From positions 62,001-126,000 of the forward strand of contig MCFH01000080.1 in NCBI GenBank assembly GCA_002104945.1: a stretch of DNA of 64,000 nucleotides, given 5' to 3'. Within the stretch, counting starts at the first letter, position 1. Each line of letters starts with the position of its first letter. This document shows positions 14,797-29,300 of the stretch, one piece after another. The stretch is from Piromyces finnis (taxonomy: Eukaryota > Neocallimastigomycota > Neocallimastigomycetes > Neocallimastigales > Neocallimastigaceae). The translations under genes and the position numbers were made by a program. The notes under the pieces are model-generated. The model was not told the DNA's origin and made no database searches. It worked only from the letters and a program-made list of their open reading frames with translations.

Positions 14797-17700
14797 TTTA
14801 GTATATATTTACTATAGATAGAGTTAAAAATATAATTTATTAGAAAATATTTTCCTTTTTTTTTTTTTATAATTTATTATTCAAATAAAAAAAATAAAAA
14901 TATATCCGGTTATCGATATTCAATATATATATATAGTTTTTTTTTTCAAATATTTATTTTTTTTTATTCACTATTATATTACTGTTTTTATATAATTCTA
15001 TTTTCATTTCCATTATCAAAAAATTATATACATATTTTTGTGTTTATGTGTGAATTACTATATTTATCACTATTTTTATTTTTTTTTTTTTATTATTTTT
15101 TTTATATTATTCTTTTAATTTTTCGAAATAGTTTACAAAAAAATATTGTTATTTGTATTTTAAATTAACTCCAATTTTATTATTATTACACTATTTTTTT
15201 TCTTTCTTAATTGTTATATCTATATTTTTTGCTTTTGTTCTTTTTTTTTTTTTTGGATGAATTATTTTAAAGGCAATTGGATATACTTTTAACTCTTTTT
15301 TTTTTCAAAAAAAAGAATAATAATAATAATAATAGTTTCAACGGTATTAAAAAAGAAAAACCCTCACTATTCTATTTTTATATATATTATATATTATGTA
15401 TATATATTTCTTTAAAAAAATATTTACATTTTATGTAATTAAAAAAAAAAAGATAGTTTGTTTTTTTTTTTTTCGATTTAAAGATAGAATAATAATATTA
15501 TTGATAAATATTATTTTTTTTTTATTTTTTTTTTTTATTTTATTGATGACTTTTTTTTTTTTCTTTATTTAATAGGTTTTAATTTTATAAATAAAGATAG
15601 AAAAAAAATTTTTTTTATTTTTTTTTTCTTTTTGAAAAATATATAAATGATAAAAAATATATATTTTTTTTTATTATGATATAAACTTTATAAATAAAAA
15701 TTTTAAAAATTAAAAGAATTTAAAAAAAAAAATAGATTATACTTTGGCATGATATATCCTAGTATAATCCATTCTATAATTATAATATACTCTCTATTAA
15801 AACCTTAATTATAAATAGAAATTGAATTAAAAAAAAAAATAATAATAATAATAATAATAATAAAATAAAATAAAATAAAATAATAATTAAAATTAAAAAT
15901 AATATATGATTTCTTTTATAAAATATATATATATTAATTTAAAAATTAAAATATTAAATAAATGAAAATAAATATTATTTATTTTACTTTATTTTTTTTT
16001 GTAAACCATGTCAACCCTAAAAGAAATCCTAAAATTATAAATATTCATAACCTAATAATGAAGATGAATAATTTTATTTAAAAATACTTTTATGAAAACA
16101 CATATATATATACTTTTATATTTTACCAAAATATATATATAAATATATAAATATACAATAATTCATATATATAATTATAATAATATTTCATATCAAAGAT
16201 TTTATATAAGAAATAAAGTTTATTCCATGAAGAGGAGATATTAAAAAATGAATTTATTTTTACATTTGATGATGAAAAAAAAAAAATGTTTATTTCTATC
16301 TATAAAAAGGATTTCAGTTTTATAATTAGCTAATTAAAATAGTTTTAGATTTATATTCCCAATGGAGATTTTTTAATGTACTTTTTTAAAAAAATATCAT
16401 TTACATAATTATAAAGAATAAATAAAATATTTGATACTTAATGAAAATGATTAAAAGAAATACATTAATTTTTTTTTTTAATTATTAATAATGATAAATA
16501 CAAAAAATACCTTTTTTTACCAGAGTAATTCTTATTGAATTTTAAAAAATGATTTTTTTTTTTTCCTTGAATAATAAATAATTAAATTAAATTATTTACA
16601 TAAAAGGAAAGTGATTTATTAATATTATATTAAAAATAGATTAAATTTTTTTTTGGAAAATTTTATAAAAAATAATTTTTTTTTTATTTTAGGAAATTAT
16701 TAAAATTTCTAAAGGACCGAATGATATTTTAACCTTCTTTTTTCTCTTTTTTTTATGCCTATGTATAGGCATAGACAACCAGAAAAAGTAATCGAAAAAT
16801 GTATTTAAAACATCAATTTTAATTTTAGTAGGAATAGCACATTATAATACAATGTTTATAATGTTTATGGTATTTTAATTGATTTATTTTATGATTTAAA
16901 AAAAAAATAAAATAAAAATAAATTAGAATAAAAAGAATAGGTAAATAATCTTATTATTTATAATTGTCGATAGAATAAAAATAAATATTTTTATAAAAAA
17001 AAAAATAGGTTCATGTTCATTTTAAAATTTATAAAAAGGAAGGAAAAAGCTTTAAAAACTTTTTTGAGTTTTTAAATCTTTTAAATAATAATCAAAAAGT
17101 TAAATTTAATTTTATATCAAATAATTAGGATGAAAAATTATAAAGGAAAATAAAAATTTTAAAAATTCATTCATTTTTTAAAAGTATTTTAAAAAGTGAT
17201 GCTTTTTTTTTTACATCATAATTTTATACAAGCATCTTTTTATTATTTAAAAAGTGAAAATGGCGATTTAAATATGTATTAATAGTTCATTAAATATATA
17301 AAAATTTTAAATTTTATAAAAGCAAAAGCAAAAAAAAAAAAAAAAAAAGACAAAAATTCAATAAATTATTTAATAATAATATTTAAATTATTTTCTATTT
17401 TAACTATTTTTTTTTTTATTATTATTATTACTTCCTTTTGATTTCCTTATTTCTTTTCTTTTTATGGATTGTATGTTTGTTTTAAATGAAAAAAGAAAAA
17501 AAAACGGTCAGTCTTCAAAATAAATTAAAAAATAAAATTATTAATTTAAATTGATTATTTTTAAATTAAATTAATATATTATTAACTAAATGGAGAATCC
17601 ATTAATTTTATTAAAATAAATATATTATTAAAATAAATAAATAAAAAAAATTAATTAAAAAAAAAAAAAAGAATTGATTTGCGGCAGGTTTTATCATGAT

Positions 17701-18780
17701 TAACTCTTTTTTTTTTAAAAAAAAAAAAATCGTTGAATAGTATAATAAAAAAGAAAAAATATATAGAAATACTAGGATGAATACCCAAGAATTTTTATTT
17801 TTAAACTTTTCAAAGTATAAAATATTTTAGTATAAAGATAAATATAATTATTTTCATTCTCTTATTATATGAAATATGAAATTATTAATAATAAATAAAA
17901 ACTAGGTGGTATAAAAGAAATTTGTGTTCAATACAAATAAAAGGAGAGTTTTATCTTTACGGTGCATTTTTTTTTTTTCTTTTGTAGCATTAAATCATAG
18001 TCTATTTTATAAATTTTAAAAAAAAAAAAAAAAAAGCTATTAATAATAATGGTAATAATAATAGGAATAACTATTAATTAGCTATTAAAGACAAAGTATT
18101 TAAATAGGCATCTTAGTATAGATAATATATTAAAATACAGTATATTATAAATTTTTTTTTTTTTTAATGACTTTTATCATACTGTATTTTTTTAACATAG
18201 ATTAAAATGAAAAGAATAAAAAAGGAAAACTATTATTATTTATAAAGGGATTCTTTTAATAGATTGGAATTAATGATATAGGATAATAAGTTTTTTTTTT
18301 TTTTTTTTTATAATTTAAAATTTTATGATTTTCTTTTCAATGATGGGTTAATAATAATATACCTTTTGCTAACTTAAAAGCTTAAGAAAAAATTTATTAT
18401 TATTAGTATCAAGACAAGATATGGTACGATTTTTTTTTTACTTATTTCTTTCCTAATAATAGGTTAATAATAATTAAAAAGAATATACTTTATATAAACT
18501 ACATAATTATAATATATTAATATATTTAATTTTTATTCATCCTTTCCAATGGATAAATAGGATTATAATTATGAATAGTTTCAAAATTTTTTTAACTCTT
18601 TTTTTTTTTTTTTATTTTAAATGATAGCAAATATTTTTTAAAATCTTTTATTTTCATTAAAATATATAATACATATGTATTTAAAAATAAATGAATGAAA
18701 ATTGGGTATGATGTATTTCTAATCATTTTAATTAAAAAAAAAAGGGGGGACAAGTATTAATGTTAAAAGACATAATTGTA
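14797..18780. other. Gene-free AT-rich stretch (~4 kb)
   Basis: It contains the presumed SLT2 promoter (directly above 14797), dense poly(T)/poly(A) runs, short AAT tracts near 15840, a perfect 8-bp-arm palindrome at 16754-16773 and a 12-bp inverted repeat around 18132-18190. No coding frame with family signal is seen. Confidence 0.55.
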
Positions 18781-18789
18781 TTTAACTTT

Positions 18790-19757
18790 CAATAGCCATC
18801 TCAAGTAGCCAAGATCGAAAATTTGTCAAAGAGGAAGGATGACGGGAACAAAATTAGGGTCTTTATGGATGGCACTAAGTCTTATTGACTTGTTACACAT
18901 TAGGATTGATAATTAATTTTCTACGCACTTTCATTCCTATTTATACCCATCATTATAATACTTTTGAAAAGAATTTGTTAAATATTGAAAACCATTTTTA
19001 TAATAATAATAATGATATTGATGATGATGACGATGACGATGATGATGATACATTTGGGTATAGAAATTATTCTTTCCATTTAATTGCTACTCCCCCTTTT
19101 TTTTTTTACATTAAAGCGTATTACTGGATGGTAAAAAAAAAAAAAAGTTTTATGATTGAATTAACATTATTCCGTTATAATTATTAATCTATCAATCTAT
19201 ATACATATTTTTTAAAAAAAAAAAATATTTGTATATATAGTTTTATTAATATTTTCATATTAAAAAGTTTCAATATTTTTATTCATGATAATGGATATTT
19301 TATAAATTATTTTTTTTTTTTTTACATGACAATAATAGAAATAACATACATTAATAATGATCCTATGAATAATGGTATTTTATAGTAAGAGTATTAAAGT
19401 TTGAATCATTCTAATAGTTTAAATAGTAATTTAGTTAAATGATAGTGTTTTTAATAATCCAATAAATCATAATGTGTAATATTATACTAGTAATGGATGC
19501 AAAAAAAAGTATATATCTATCTATTTATTTAAATTTTTTCTTAAGTAAGGTTTATAAAGGTTTAATAATAATACATGGGGATGAAAAGAACTTTTTGCAA
19601 GGGTTAAATGAAACTAGACACTTCATAGAGAAAATATTTCTCAATTTTTAATGATCAAATGCAAAAACTTTTAATTATTGAGCACTAGCCAACAGCAATG
19701 GACATTATTATTTGAAAAAGGTTTAAAACCAATAACTAAAAAAGAGTATGTCAATGC

Positions 19758-19799
<42 letters not shown>

Positions 19800-20190
19800 G
19801 TTAAAGTAGTGGGGTTTGAAAATCCATAGAAAAACCAATAAAAAAAAAAAAAAAAAAAATACACTTTATCCTTTTCTAATTTATTTATTTTATTTTAATG
19901 AATATTTTTATACATGATATTTTAGGCTAATAATACTTACTCTGTATGGGTAAAATAATAATAGTCATTTATATTATTAAATAAAAAATAGATAAATAGA
20001 TAAAAAATTAAAATTGTATATATCAAAAAAAAAAAAGTTTAATACTAAATTTTTTACCATCTCTTTATGGTGTAGATTTTGATCTACTTTCTACCTAATA
20101 AATTAAAAGGTTAAAACATTTGGTAGATTATTGTGGTGATGGTTCTTTTTCCTTAAACACCCTCAGATCACCATGAATCCTTTATTTTTT
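18790..20190 (+). pseudogene. Decayed coding region, family not recognised
   Basis: Scattered coding-like fragments occur in plus-strand frames. About 18795-18880 reads PSQVAKIENLSKRKDDGNKI then RVFMDGTKSY and a stop. About 18885-19185 carries a frame with an Asp run and Asn-rich text. About 19420-19500 reads SLNSNLVK, then in another frame DSVFNNPINHNV. About 19690-19760 reads TSQQQWTLLFEKGLKPITKK. About 20045-20170 reads FLPSLYGVDFDLLST, two stops, then LVDYCGDGSFSLNTLRSP. Local composition is less monotonous than the flanks. The many stops and frame changes suggest an old, decayed gene; some gaps may be introns. Confidence 0.35.
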
Positions 20191-21319
20191 TTTTTTTTTG
20201 AATAAATGAAAAAAAAAAAAAAAAAAATACTAAACATTGAATCCCTCATATACCATACAAAAAAAAAAAAAAAAAAAAAAAAAATTTAAAAATATTTATA
20301 GTTTCTTTTTACCAAAATAAAATGAAAATCAAAAAAAAAAAAAAAAAAATAGTTTAATATCTAATAATGATAGAAACAACAATTCACCACCACCATAGCT
20401 ATACCATGGTCAAATTGATCCTTTTTTTTAATAACATCAAAATACTTTTTTTAAAACTTTATTGAATCAAAATTACAATACATGTTATAAACGTCCTTTT
20501 TAATCTAATTTCACCTCTCGTTTCACTAATTACCTTTTTTTTTTTTTTTTTTCACTTATTCTATATTTTTTTTTTTTACTTTTAATTAGACATACATTTT
20601 CCTTTTTTTTTTTTTTTTTTTTTTTATAAAACTTTTTATACTACAGAATCATGAATAACAAAATTTTATTATATTGTATTATTTTATTATTTTCCAATTG
20701 TTAATTCTAAATATTTCCCTATTTCTTTTGCTTTACTATCAAGGTAAAGACAACAACAACAAGGTGTAAATTTATTTCTAATAAAAGTTTTATATTTTCA
20801 CCAAAATAATTTCTTTTTTTATTATAATATTATAATTTTTTTTTTTTTTTTATTGATATAGATGATATATAGTATTAATAAAGATTAAATAATTCATTCT
20901 TTAAATGATAAAAATAATTAATATATAAAAAAAATAAATAAATAGAGGTGTGAGATGATTATAAATATAATAATAAGAATGAAAAAAAAAAAAAAAAAGT
21001 GTTAAATAAAACACCATTTAATCATGATTAAATAAAATTGAAATTAAACCTATTCTTGGTTTATTCTATTTTCAATGGTAGTACTGACGCCATGAAAATA
21101 TAGAATAAAACACACACAAGTTCATTTAAAAAAAAAAAATTAAATACTCTTTTAAACAATATACGTATAAATAGATATTAATAATTTAATAAAAAATATT
21201 ATATTTTCTTGTTAAAATGAATTATGATACAACTTGTTGATTTATAAAGGGTATTATTATAATAATATAATATGTTTTTTTTTTTTTATTATTTTTATTC
21301 AATTCTTGTTAGACCTCAT
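20191..21319. other. AT-rich intergenic stretch
   Basis: Poly(A)/poly(T) runs and pyrimidine-rich stretches. A short plus-strand signal-peptide-like start (MNNKILLYCIILLFSNC, from 20651) ends at once in stops and is probably part of the decayed material upstream. It ends at the 3' end of the WOPR gene. Confidence 0.45.
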
Positions 21320-23612
21320 TTAATTGTAGTATATGACATTTTCGTGACTTTGGGTATTTGGATGAGCTTCATTATTATAATTTGCTTGCCAGTTGGAATT
21401 ATTAGTAATACCTTGATAAATATTTTGGTTATTTTGATTAATAATTGGTGGAGAAGTGCCATTCCATGAATTTTGAGAATCATTAATGACTTGAGTGTGA
21501 ACCATTTGAGCATTATTCATATTATTACCACCCCAAGCTGGAGCATTATTTTGTTGAGTAGTGACAGCAGATGAAGTCATATTTTGATTTTGATTATTAA
21601 TAAGAGTTGAATGTGAAGCGAATGAAGAAATGGTTAATTGTTGTGGTGGTTGATTTGGATTAACAGTAGATTTTTGCATAACTGGAACTATTGGAGCGGT
21701 GGTTGGAGTAGAATTTGGAGTTGGGAGGGATTGTTGGTGAACAACTTGTTGTTGATTATGGCTGTAATTGGTAAAGTTTTGTTGATTATTTTGTTGATTC
21801 ATAGTTGGAGAGGAAAGTGTACGAAAGGCCATGGAAGGACTGTTTCCCTTGTTATTTAAAATTGGAGGAGTATTGTTAAAGGTATTGACTAAATTGATTT
21901 CGTTAGTTTGACGATTTTGTGGGTAGTAGGCATTATTATTGGTTTCATTTTGCATAATTGGAGTTTGAATAAGGAATGGGTTAAAGTTACTTGCCATATT
22001 TGATTGTTGTTGTGGTGGTAATTGGGAATCATTCATTAAAATTGAATTTGGTGTTTGACTTTGTGGGTTTTGAGATGGTTCGTTCATGATAATAGCATTT
22101 TGAGTTTGATTTTGTGGTTCTATCATAATATTTGAATTTTGTTGTGGTTGTGGTGGTTTTTCCATAAAGAGAAGAGAATGACTACGATCAAAGTTATTAT
22201 CTAATGACTTTATCGAAGAAGTAGAATTAGTATTGTTATTATTAGCATTACCGGCAGCAGAAGTAATGATGAATGGATTATCCTTTGTGTAGGCTTGAGT
22301 TTGTTGAGGTGGACCATTCATATTTTGTTGTTGACCACCATATGGAATACCATAAAGTGTTTGGTTTTGTTGTGGATTATTATTGGTTTGATGTTGAGCT
22401 TGTTGTTGGCTCATACCATTCATGCTCATACCATTCATACCATTCATTCCGTTCATACCGTTCATACCGTTCATGCCTTGGTTCATATTTGGTGGAATAC
22501 CACCCATTCCTGGGTTCATACCATTCATATTTGGTGGCATACCATTCATATTTGGCATATTATTACCATAAATAAATTGTGGTGAAGCTGATGTCATATT
22601 CATACCACTCTTTAAGAAAGCTTGATCTTGATAATGTGTAGCATTAGCGTTAAATCCGTTCATTTCATTACTACTAATTAAATTATTATTATTATTTGTG
22701 GCAATATTATTATTGGGTATTGGGTAATTGATACCATTGTTATTACGATTTTCATTTGATACAGAATTGTTTTGATTAGCTGGTGGGTTACTTAAATCAT
22801 TATCAACACACCAGTTTGGATTTTGAACCGTGAGTTGATTCATGTTAATTTGTTGTTTCTTGTTTGTACGGAAATTTAAGATTTCAATATTCTTGTTACC
22901 GCATTCCTTGTAAAGTTTTAATAATTCTTCATCACTTGATGGGGTATTAATAGTATGGTAGGATACATCTTGTTCGTGATAATATGAAATTAAATGGAAT
23001 ACTTTTCCTTCCACCTTAGCAGATAAAGTCTTTTTAATTAAACCATTTTGACGAATATTAAATTTCTTTAAATCCAATGAAGGAATAATACCCTTGTATT
23101 TAATTTTTTTCATTTGAAGTTCTTCATTTTTAAGTGCTGGGTCTTCAGTTTCCTTCTTATCCTTGGCCTTGTTCTTTCTATTAGCCCATTTATTTGTTTT
23201 TCTTGGGTCATCTAATTCAATATATACTAAATAATCTCCTAAAATTCTTGAAGGACTCCAATATCTACCATCAGTCCATCTAATACATATATTTTAAAAT
23301 AAAATAATTTTTATTTAGTTTTTTCTCTTTTATACACCTTTCAACAACAAAAAAAAAGAAAAGTTTTATTTTGTAAAGTTATCTTTTAAAATAGACCATT
23401 AAATTTTACCTTTTAATACCAGCTTCATCTTCTTTAAAAACAAAAACAGATCCTGAAATAATACTACGACGTTCAACTCTTGATAAACGTTTTTGTATAG
23501 TTGGTAGTTTATTATTAATGACAGCATTAAATAAAATTAAACTGTCTAATAAAGTATCGACGTAACCAAAGTAGGTTTCTGATAAGGAACACTTTCTTTG
23601 CTTTTTAACCAT
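21320..23612 (-). CDS. WOPR-domain (Gti1/Pac2 family) transcription factor with Asn/Gln-rich tail
   Basis: WOPR proteins (Wor1, Mit1, Pac2, Ryp1, Sge1) are fungus-specific DNA-binding regulators of morphology and development. Two exons (23612-23410 and 23279-21320) join in phase to 720 aa. The first WOPR box is unmistakable: ETYFGYVDTLLDSLILFNAV, then RLSRVERRSIISGSVFVFKE, EDEAGIKRWTDGRYWSPSR across the intron, and ILGDYLVYIELDD. The second box follows a charged linker and includes GLIKKTLSAKVEGKVFHLIS and YYHEQDV. The rest, over 450 residues, is low-complexity Asn/Gln/Met/Pro with a tandem NGM run (codons around 22400-22480), like the disordered tails of other family members. The single intron falls within the TDGR-adjacent Arg codon. 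The tail looks prion-like or transactivating (inference). It stands alone, far from other genes. Confidence 0.93.
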
Positions 23613-25070
23613 GGTGAATTAATTTATTATTAATTTTTAGATAAATATATCTGACTTTTTTTTTTTTTTTTTACAAAAAGTGAAATAGTTTTAAAACTTT
23701 TTTTATATATATTACAAAATTATGTGTATAGATAATAGAAATACAAATAGTTCTATTATTAATTTTTTTTATTATTTTCTATATTACAAAACCTTAAAAA
23801 TTATTGTGGTGGTGGTTTTAAATAGCTACTTGTTATACTGTAAAATTAATACAATATTATTTCATATTAATTTTTATTTATTATTATTGTTTTTTTTTTT
23901 GGATATATTAAAATATTTAAAAAGTTTAATATTTTTAATATATTATATTAGGTGTTGGTAGTAGTTAAAAAAAAAAAAAAGAGTTCTAAACTTTTTTATA
24001 TATATATTAGGATATGCTTTAAAGAAAAATATTTCTTTATATAAAGTTTCTTTGCTATTATTTTTTTATTAATAATTAATTTTTTAATAAAAAAATTTAA
24101 TTAATATATAAATAAATTATTTTTTTTATTATTATGATTATTATATGATATTAAAAAAAAATTTATTTTTTATAAGTAAAAAAAATAAAAAAAAAATAAA
24201 TTTTTTTTTGCGTTTATATATATATTTTTTTTTAATAAAATTTTATAACATAATAAATAAATAAATAAAAAAAATATTTTTTTAATTATTTATTCGTTTA
24301 AACTCTAAAATTTTCTAGCGATTTAAGTTGGAATAAGGTTTAATAATTAAATTTTAAAAATTAATTATTACACACTTTTTTTTTTTTTGAAAAAAAATAA
24401 AAAAAAAAACGATGTGTAAAATATTAATAAAAAAAGTTGTGGAAGTTTAATAATTTAAATTCAATTTATATTATAAATAATATAATAAATCTGAATTAAA
24501 TTCAATGGATTAAAAAAAAAAAAAAAGAGTGAAAAAAAGTTTTTTTTATATGAAAAAACCTATTCCAATAAAATGAAGAGATAAAAATATGAATAGAAGC
24601 CTTTACACTTTAATCTATGCTGAATATAATTTTTAATAAAAAAAACTAAATTGTAAATTTAATTTATATACTATGAAATTAAGTTTAATTTTTTTTATCC
24701 ATGAATGAATAAATGAATAGCTAAGAGTGACTTAATATATTTAGAATATATATTTGAATATAATATGTACATATATTTTGTTAATTGAATATATATTAAA
24801 TATTATATGTATATATATTTTTTATTTATTGAATATATATTAAATATATTTGAAATTTAATTTATTTTACTAGTAATATATGTATAATATATAATGTTAA
24901 TATGTACATTATATATTGCTAATTTATATATATTTTAATATATAATATATTACCAATATATTATTAATCTATGGTTTATTATCTTTAATAATTAAAATTT
25001 ACATACTTTTTTATATATTTAGTATCATTTATACAGAATATATGACCTAATATATGATTTATAAATGATA
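23613..25070. other. Promoter side of the WOPR gene, gene-free
   Basis: AT-rich DNA with long T and A runs and TA-rich segments around 24740-24960. The promoter of the WOPR gene must lie in its first part. No coding signal. Confidence 0.55.
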
Positions 25071-25109
25071 ACTATGTGGTGTCAATAACAATAGCAATTG
25101 AATCGTATT

Positions 25110-25560
25110 ATATGGTTGATATGTTTATATGAATTGTATTCAATGGTTTCAATATATAATATTCAATATAAATAATGGTTTCAATAGAATGGGACTATAT
25201 AATATATATATTTATTATATGGTATTCATAGAATGGGACTATATAATAAAAATAGATTAATTTTATGTTTATAGGTTTCAACAAAATAGTAGTCTGTGAT
25301 GGTAGAATAATAGTATATGGTTTCAATGGAATGGGATGCTTTGGTTTCTATGGATTCTATTTAAATTGTAATTGAAACCATACCACTACAATTCTATTCT
25401 ATGGGCATTCATAATACCTTTTTAATTAATCTATTGGATTTCTATCCTGCCATAGAATAGGCATATAATAATAGTCTAATTCCACCATATATTTAGACTT
25501 AATAGACTCTGGTTATAGGGTTCATTTGTACTGAAACTTAAATTAGTATTTAATTTATAT
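25110..25560. repeat. Dispersed imperfect repeats around the word GGTTTCAATRGAATGGGA
   Basis: Related words recur: near 25183 and 25225 (both followed by CTATATAAT) and near 25319. A 12-bp inverted repeat (tatggtttcaat / attgaaaccata) is formed by 25316-25327 and 25371-25382. Base use is less monotonous than the flanks. This may be a decayed small non-autonomous element. Confidence 0.4.
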
Positions 25561-26077
25561 ATATTAATACATAAATTTCCTATTGAGTTAATTTATTTTA
25601 ATATAAAATTCGAAGTCAGTAACTTTTTTTTATTTATAAAGTTTAAGCTTATGAGCCAGAGTTAATATATGTTTAATATATTGACTAGATATATTAACTT
25701 TATTTATATAAAGAATAGAGTTATCCTTTACGAAATAGATTAAAAAAAACAATTATTAGTGTAATACAATAGAGTTTATATTCTATGTTTCATCCTTCAT
25801 TCCATATATTATCATTACACTAATTAATATATGTCATGATTATACTATTTTATTAAAGTTTTACCTTTTATTCGTTTATACTTTAATATATAGTATATAT
25901 TGATTATATATTAATTAAATCAATGGTATACATTATAATTTATGTCTGAGTTTGAGTTTAATAAACATTTCTATTTATTAGTAATTGTAAAATGTACGCA
26001 AAACCAATAATAATAAATAATACTAATAAATGAAATTAAATATATGAAATTAAATATTAAATAATAAATAGTATTAA

Positions 26078-26180
26078 ATATTAAATAGTATTAAATAATA
26101 AATAAATAGTAATAACTATTAAATAGTATTAAATAATAAATAAATAGTAATAACTATTAAATAGTATTAAATAATAGATA
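26078..26180. repeat. Tandem 38-bp A/T repeat, ~2.6 copies
   Basis: A 38-bp unit beginning actattaaatagtattaa is repeated back to back between about 26078 and 26180. Simpler variants of tattaaata continue to ~26350. Confidence 0.7.
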
Positions 26181-26350
26181 GCAATATTAATAAATGATAT
26201 TAAATATTAATAATATTAAATATTAATAAATATTAATTATTAAATAGTATTAAATAAGCATTTAGAAATATTAATAAATATTAATTATTAAATTATTAAA
26301 TATATTAATTAATAATAATAAATAATATTTATAAATATTAAATTGTATGA

Positions 26351-29300
26351 AAAAAGTATAATTAATTTTTATAGGTAAAAGGTTTATTATTATTAAATAT
26401 TAAATAATAAGAATGAATTAGGATTAAATGAGTATCATTTTATTAGTATTAGATGGTGATAGTAAATAAAATTATAACTAGGTTGATTATTAACGATTTA
26501 AAGTATTTACACTTTTTATCTTTTTTTAAATATTAAAATTTATTATTTTTGATAATGCCTCATTTAGGCGGTAGAAGAATAAAAAAGCAGAAATAAAAAA
26601 AAAAAGGTCTTTTTTTTTTTTTGTCATCGTAACAATAGCAAGAGTCACAATAGCAATAGGCACATAAAATGATTAAATTCTTTGATTTATAAAAAAAAAT
26701 TCTATCCCAAAAAAGTGTCATTGTCGTCAAAATAATTAATCGTTTGAGAAAATAATTAATCTATTTTTAATATATTTTATTAATATAATAAAATTAATAA
26801 AAAAAAAAAAAAAGGATCTTGAATGTATTGGGTGAATATTTTTTTTCTTGGTGAACTAAAGCTGGTGTAATAAATAAAAAAAAAAAGACATTTTTTATTA
26901 TAAACTATTCTATACAAAAAGGGATTCATTATTCCTTTATTTTATTATTCTTTCATTATCTCTTTTTATTCATCCTTCCCTCATTATTATTTCCTATTTC
27001 ATTCTATTCTATTCTATTTTACAAATTTAATCATACTAATTATGTTTGAGAAAAAAATTTTTTTTCTAATTTCTGATTTGTTCCTGGTTAATTAGAATCA
27101 TTTTCTATTGTGAAAGGTAATATGAATTTCTTTTCAGGCAACTATGAAAATCTTTTATTACATAATGGTTTATTCTCACAATAAAGTTGTCCATCAAATT
27201 CCTTGAAAAACGAATGAATTTTAATGAATGAAAAAATAGAAAATTAAAAGTATAAAAGAATCTTATTATCTATAATTATACTTGCTATTCCCATTTATAT
27301 ATTCTTTTATATATTTATTCCTTACATTCATTGCATTTATTCTAGTTATACATTACATTCATTGCATTCGATAGGGCATTCACTTTTTCATTTCACCAGT
27401 TTTTCTTTCCTCCTCTTTTTTCTTTCTTTCTTCTTTTTAATATATATGGATGATCATCGTTTATATTAATATTAATATATTACTACAATAAATTAAAATT
27501 TTTAAAAATCATTGATGTATTAAAAAAAAAAAGATAATCCATTTCCATTTTTCAATGATTGATGAAATTGAATATTAAACCTAATTTTATAATAAATGAA
27601 TTAAAAAAATTTTTTTAAACTCTATTTTTACTGGTAAAATAAATTTATTAAAATTAATGAAATTAGTATTATGAAGAAAAATGAATATTTATTAAATTTA
27701 TTAAGTGAGAACAAATCAAAAAATTAAAACATTTTTACACAAAAAAAATAAATTAAAGTATAACAAATGAAATAAAAAATAAAGAATGGAATAAAAGTGA
27801 AATGTGAGATAGAAAAAGTGGTAGAAAAGATGGTTGTTTGTTGTATAAAAATATTGATGAACCACAAAGGAAAGGCATTGATATAAAAAGATATGGGTAT
27901 AGATTAATGGTTATTTAAAAGGACAAGAATAAAAAAAATAGATTGAATAGTTGTTCGATAAACTTTATAAAAGTTTTAATACCTTTTTTTTTTTTAGAAA
28001 TTAGTTTTTGGTAAATAGTAGCAAGTGGTGGTGGTGGTAGTGGGTGTTGAAGGAACAATTGATGATGCTTGAAGATTTTAATACAAACATTTAATAAAAA
28101 AAATAAATTATTTTTTTTAGTTTGTGAAAAAAAACTTTATTTAATAGATAAATAGGAATGATGGATAAAAAAAAATTTATTAATATTAAATTAATTTATT
28201 AATTAAAAAAAAGTTGATGGTGGTGGTGGTAGTCTATTTCTTCAAGAGGAAAAGAATGAAATGGACTTTGAACTTTTGCTTCATTCCTGCAGAAATACTT
28301 TAAATTCAAAATAAAGGTTCATGAATAGTATATAGATTGTATAGATTTCACATTCTTTATACTATAAAAATTTATAATACATATAATTTTTATTTGTATA
28401 ACCCATAGGATTAAGGATTAGAATTTATTATACAAGATTAGGTCAAAAAGATAAAAAGAATCTATTGAAGGAGTTTATCATTTAAAAAAAAAAAGACAAT
28501 GATATTATTCCACTTTTTGAAAAAAAAAAAAAAGTAAAATTGAAGTGGAATTAACAAAAAAAAAAAAAAAAAAGTTTTTAAAGTTATTTTGGTTTTAATT
28601 CTCTTATATACTTATTTTTACTCTAAAAGGTTACTTTGTTTTTTCCTTTCTGCTTTTAAATTTCTTTTAAAAATAATACTATTAAAGGGAACAATATAAA
28701 AAAAAGGACGTTTATTGAAATTCATTTTTTATTTTCTCTTTCATTCTTTAAATGCAAAAAAAAAAAAAGAAAATGACATAATACCAAGGATGATAAGGAA
28801 GAATTATAAAGTTCAAATAGCAAGGATTATAAGAAATAAAATAATTTGAATTAAAATAGTTTTTTTTTTTTTTTAATTATTTATTTATTTATTTTTTTTA
28901 AAAATAAAAATTTAACTTTAATTTAAATAAATTAATTATGAGTTTAAAAAGTCTATTTAATAATAAACTCTAAACTTTAGTTAAATTTGAAATTAAACTT
29001 TAAATACTATAAAACTTTTTATCTTTAAATTTTTTTTTTTTTTTTTTTGATTTGGTGTAATGTCTCTAGGTCTTCATGAATATATATCATCCATGGAGTG
29101 ACCACCAAATAACTTAAAGAAATCTGGCATTATCATTGTTTTACGATGCTAACTAATTCATAGTGAATCAACATAAAATATCTATATAAGATATAGAGGA
29201 TACCATTCTTTTAATAAACAATTCAAGTTTTTACTCTTTCTTTTTTTTTTTTTTTTGGCATTATTAAACTAGATAAATTTTATTAAAAGATAGCCTTTTT

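Noticed and set aside
21638-22585. Plus-strand ORFs opposite the WOPR gene
   Set aside because: They are shadows of the Asn/Gln/Met-rich minus-strand coding sequence.
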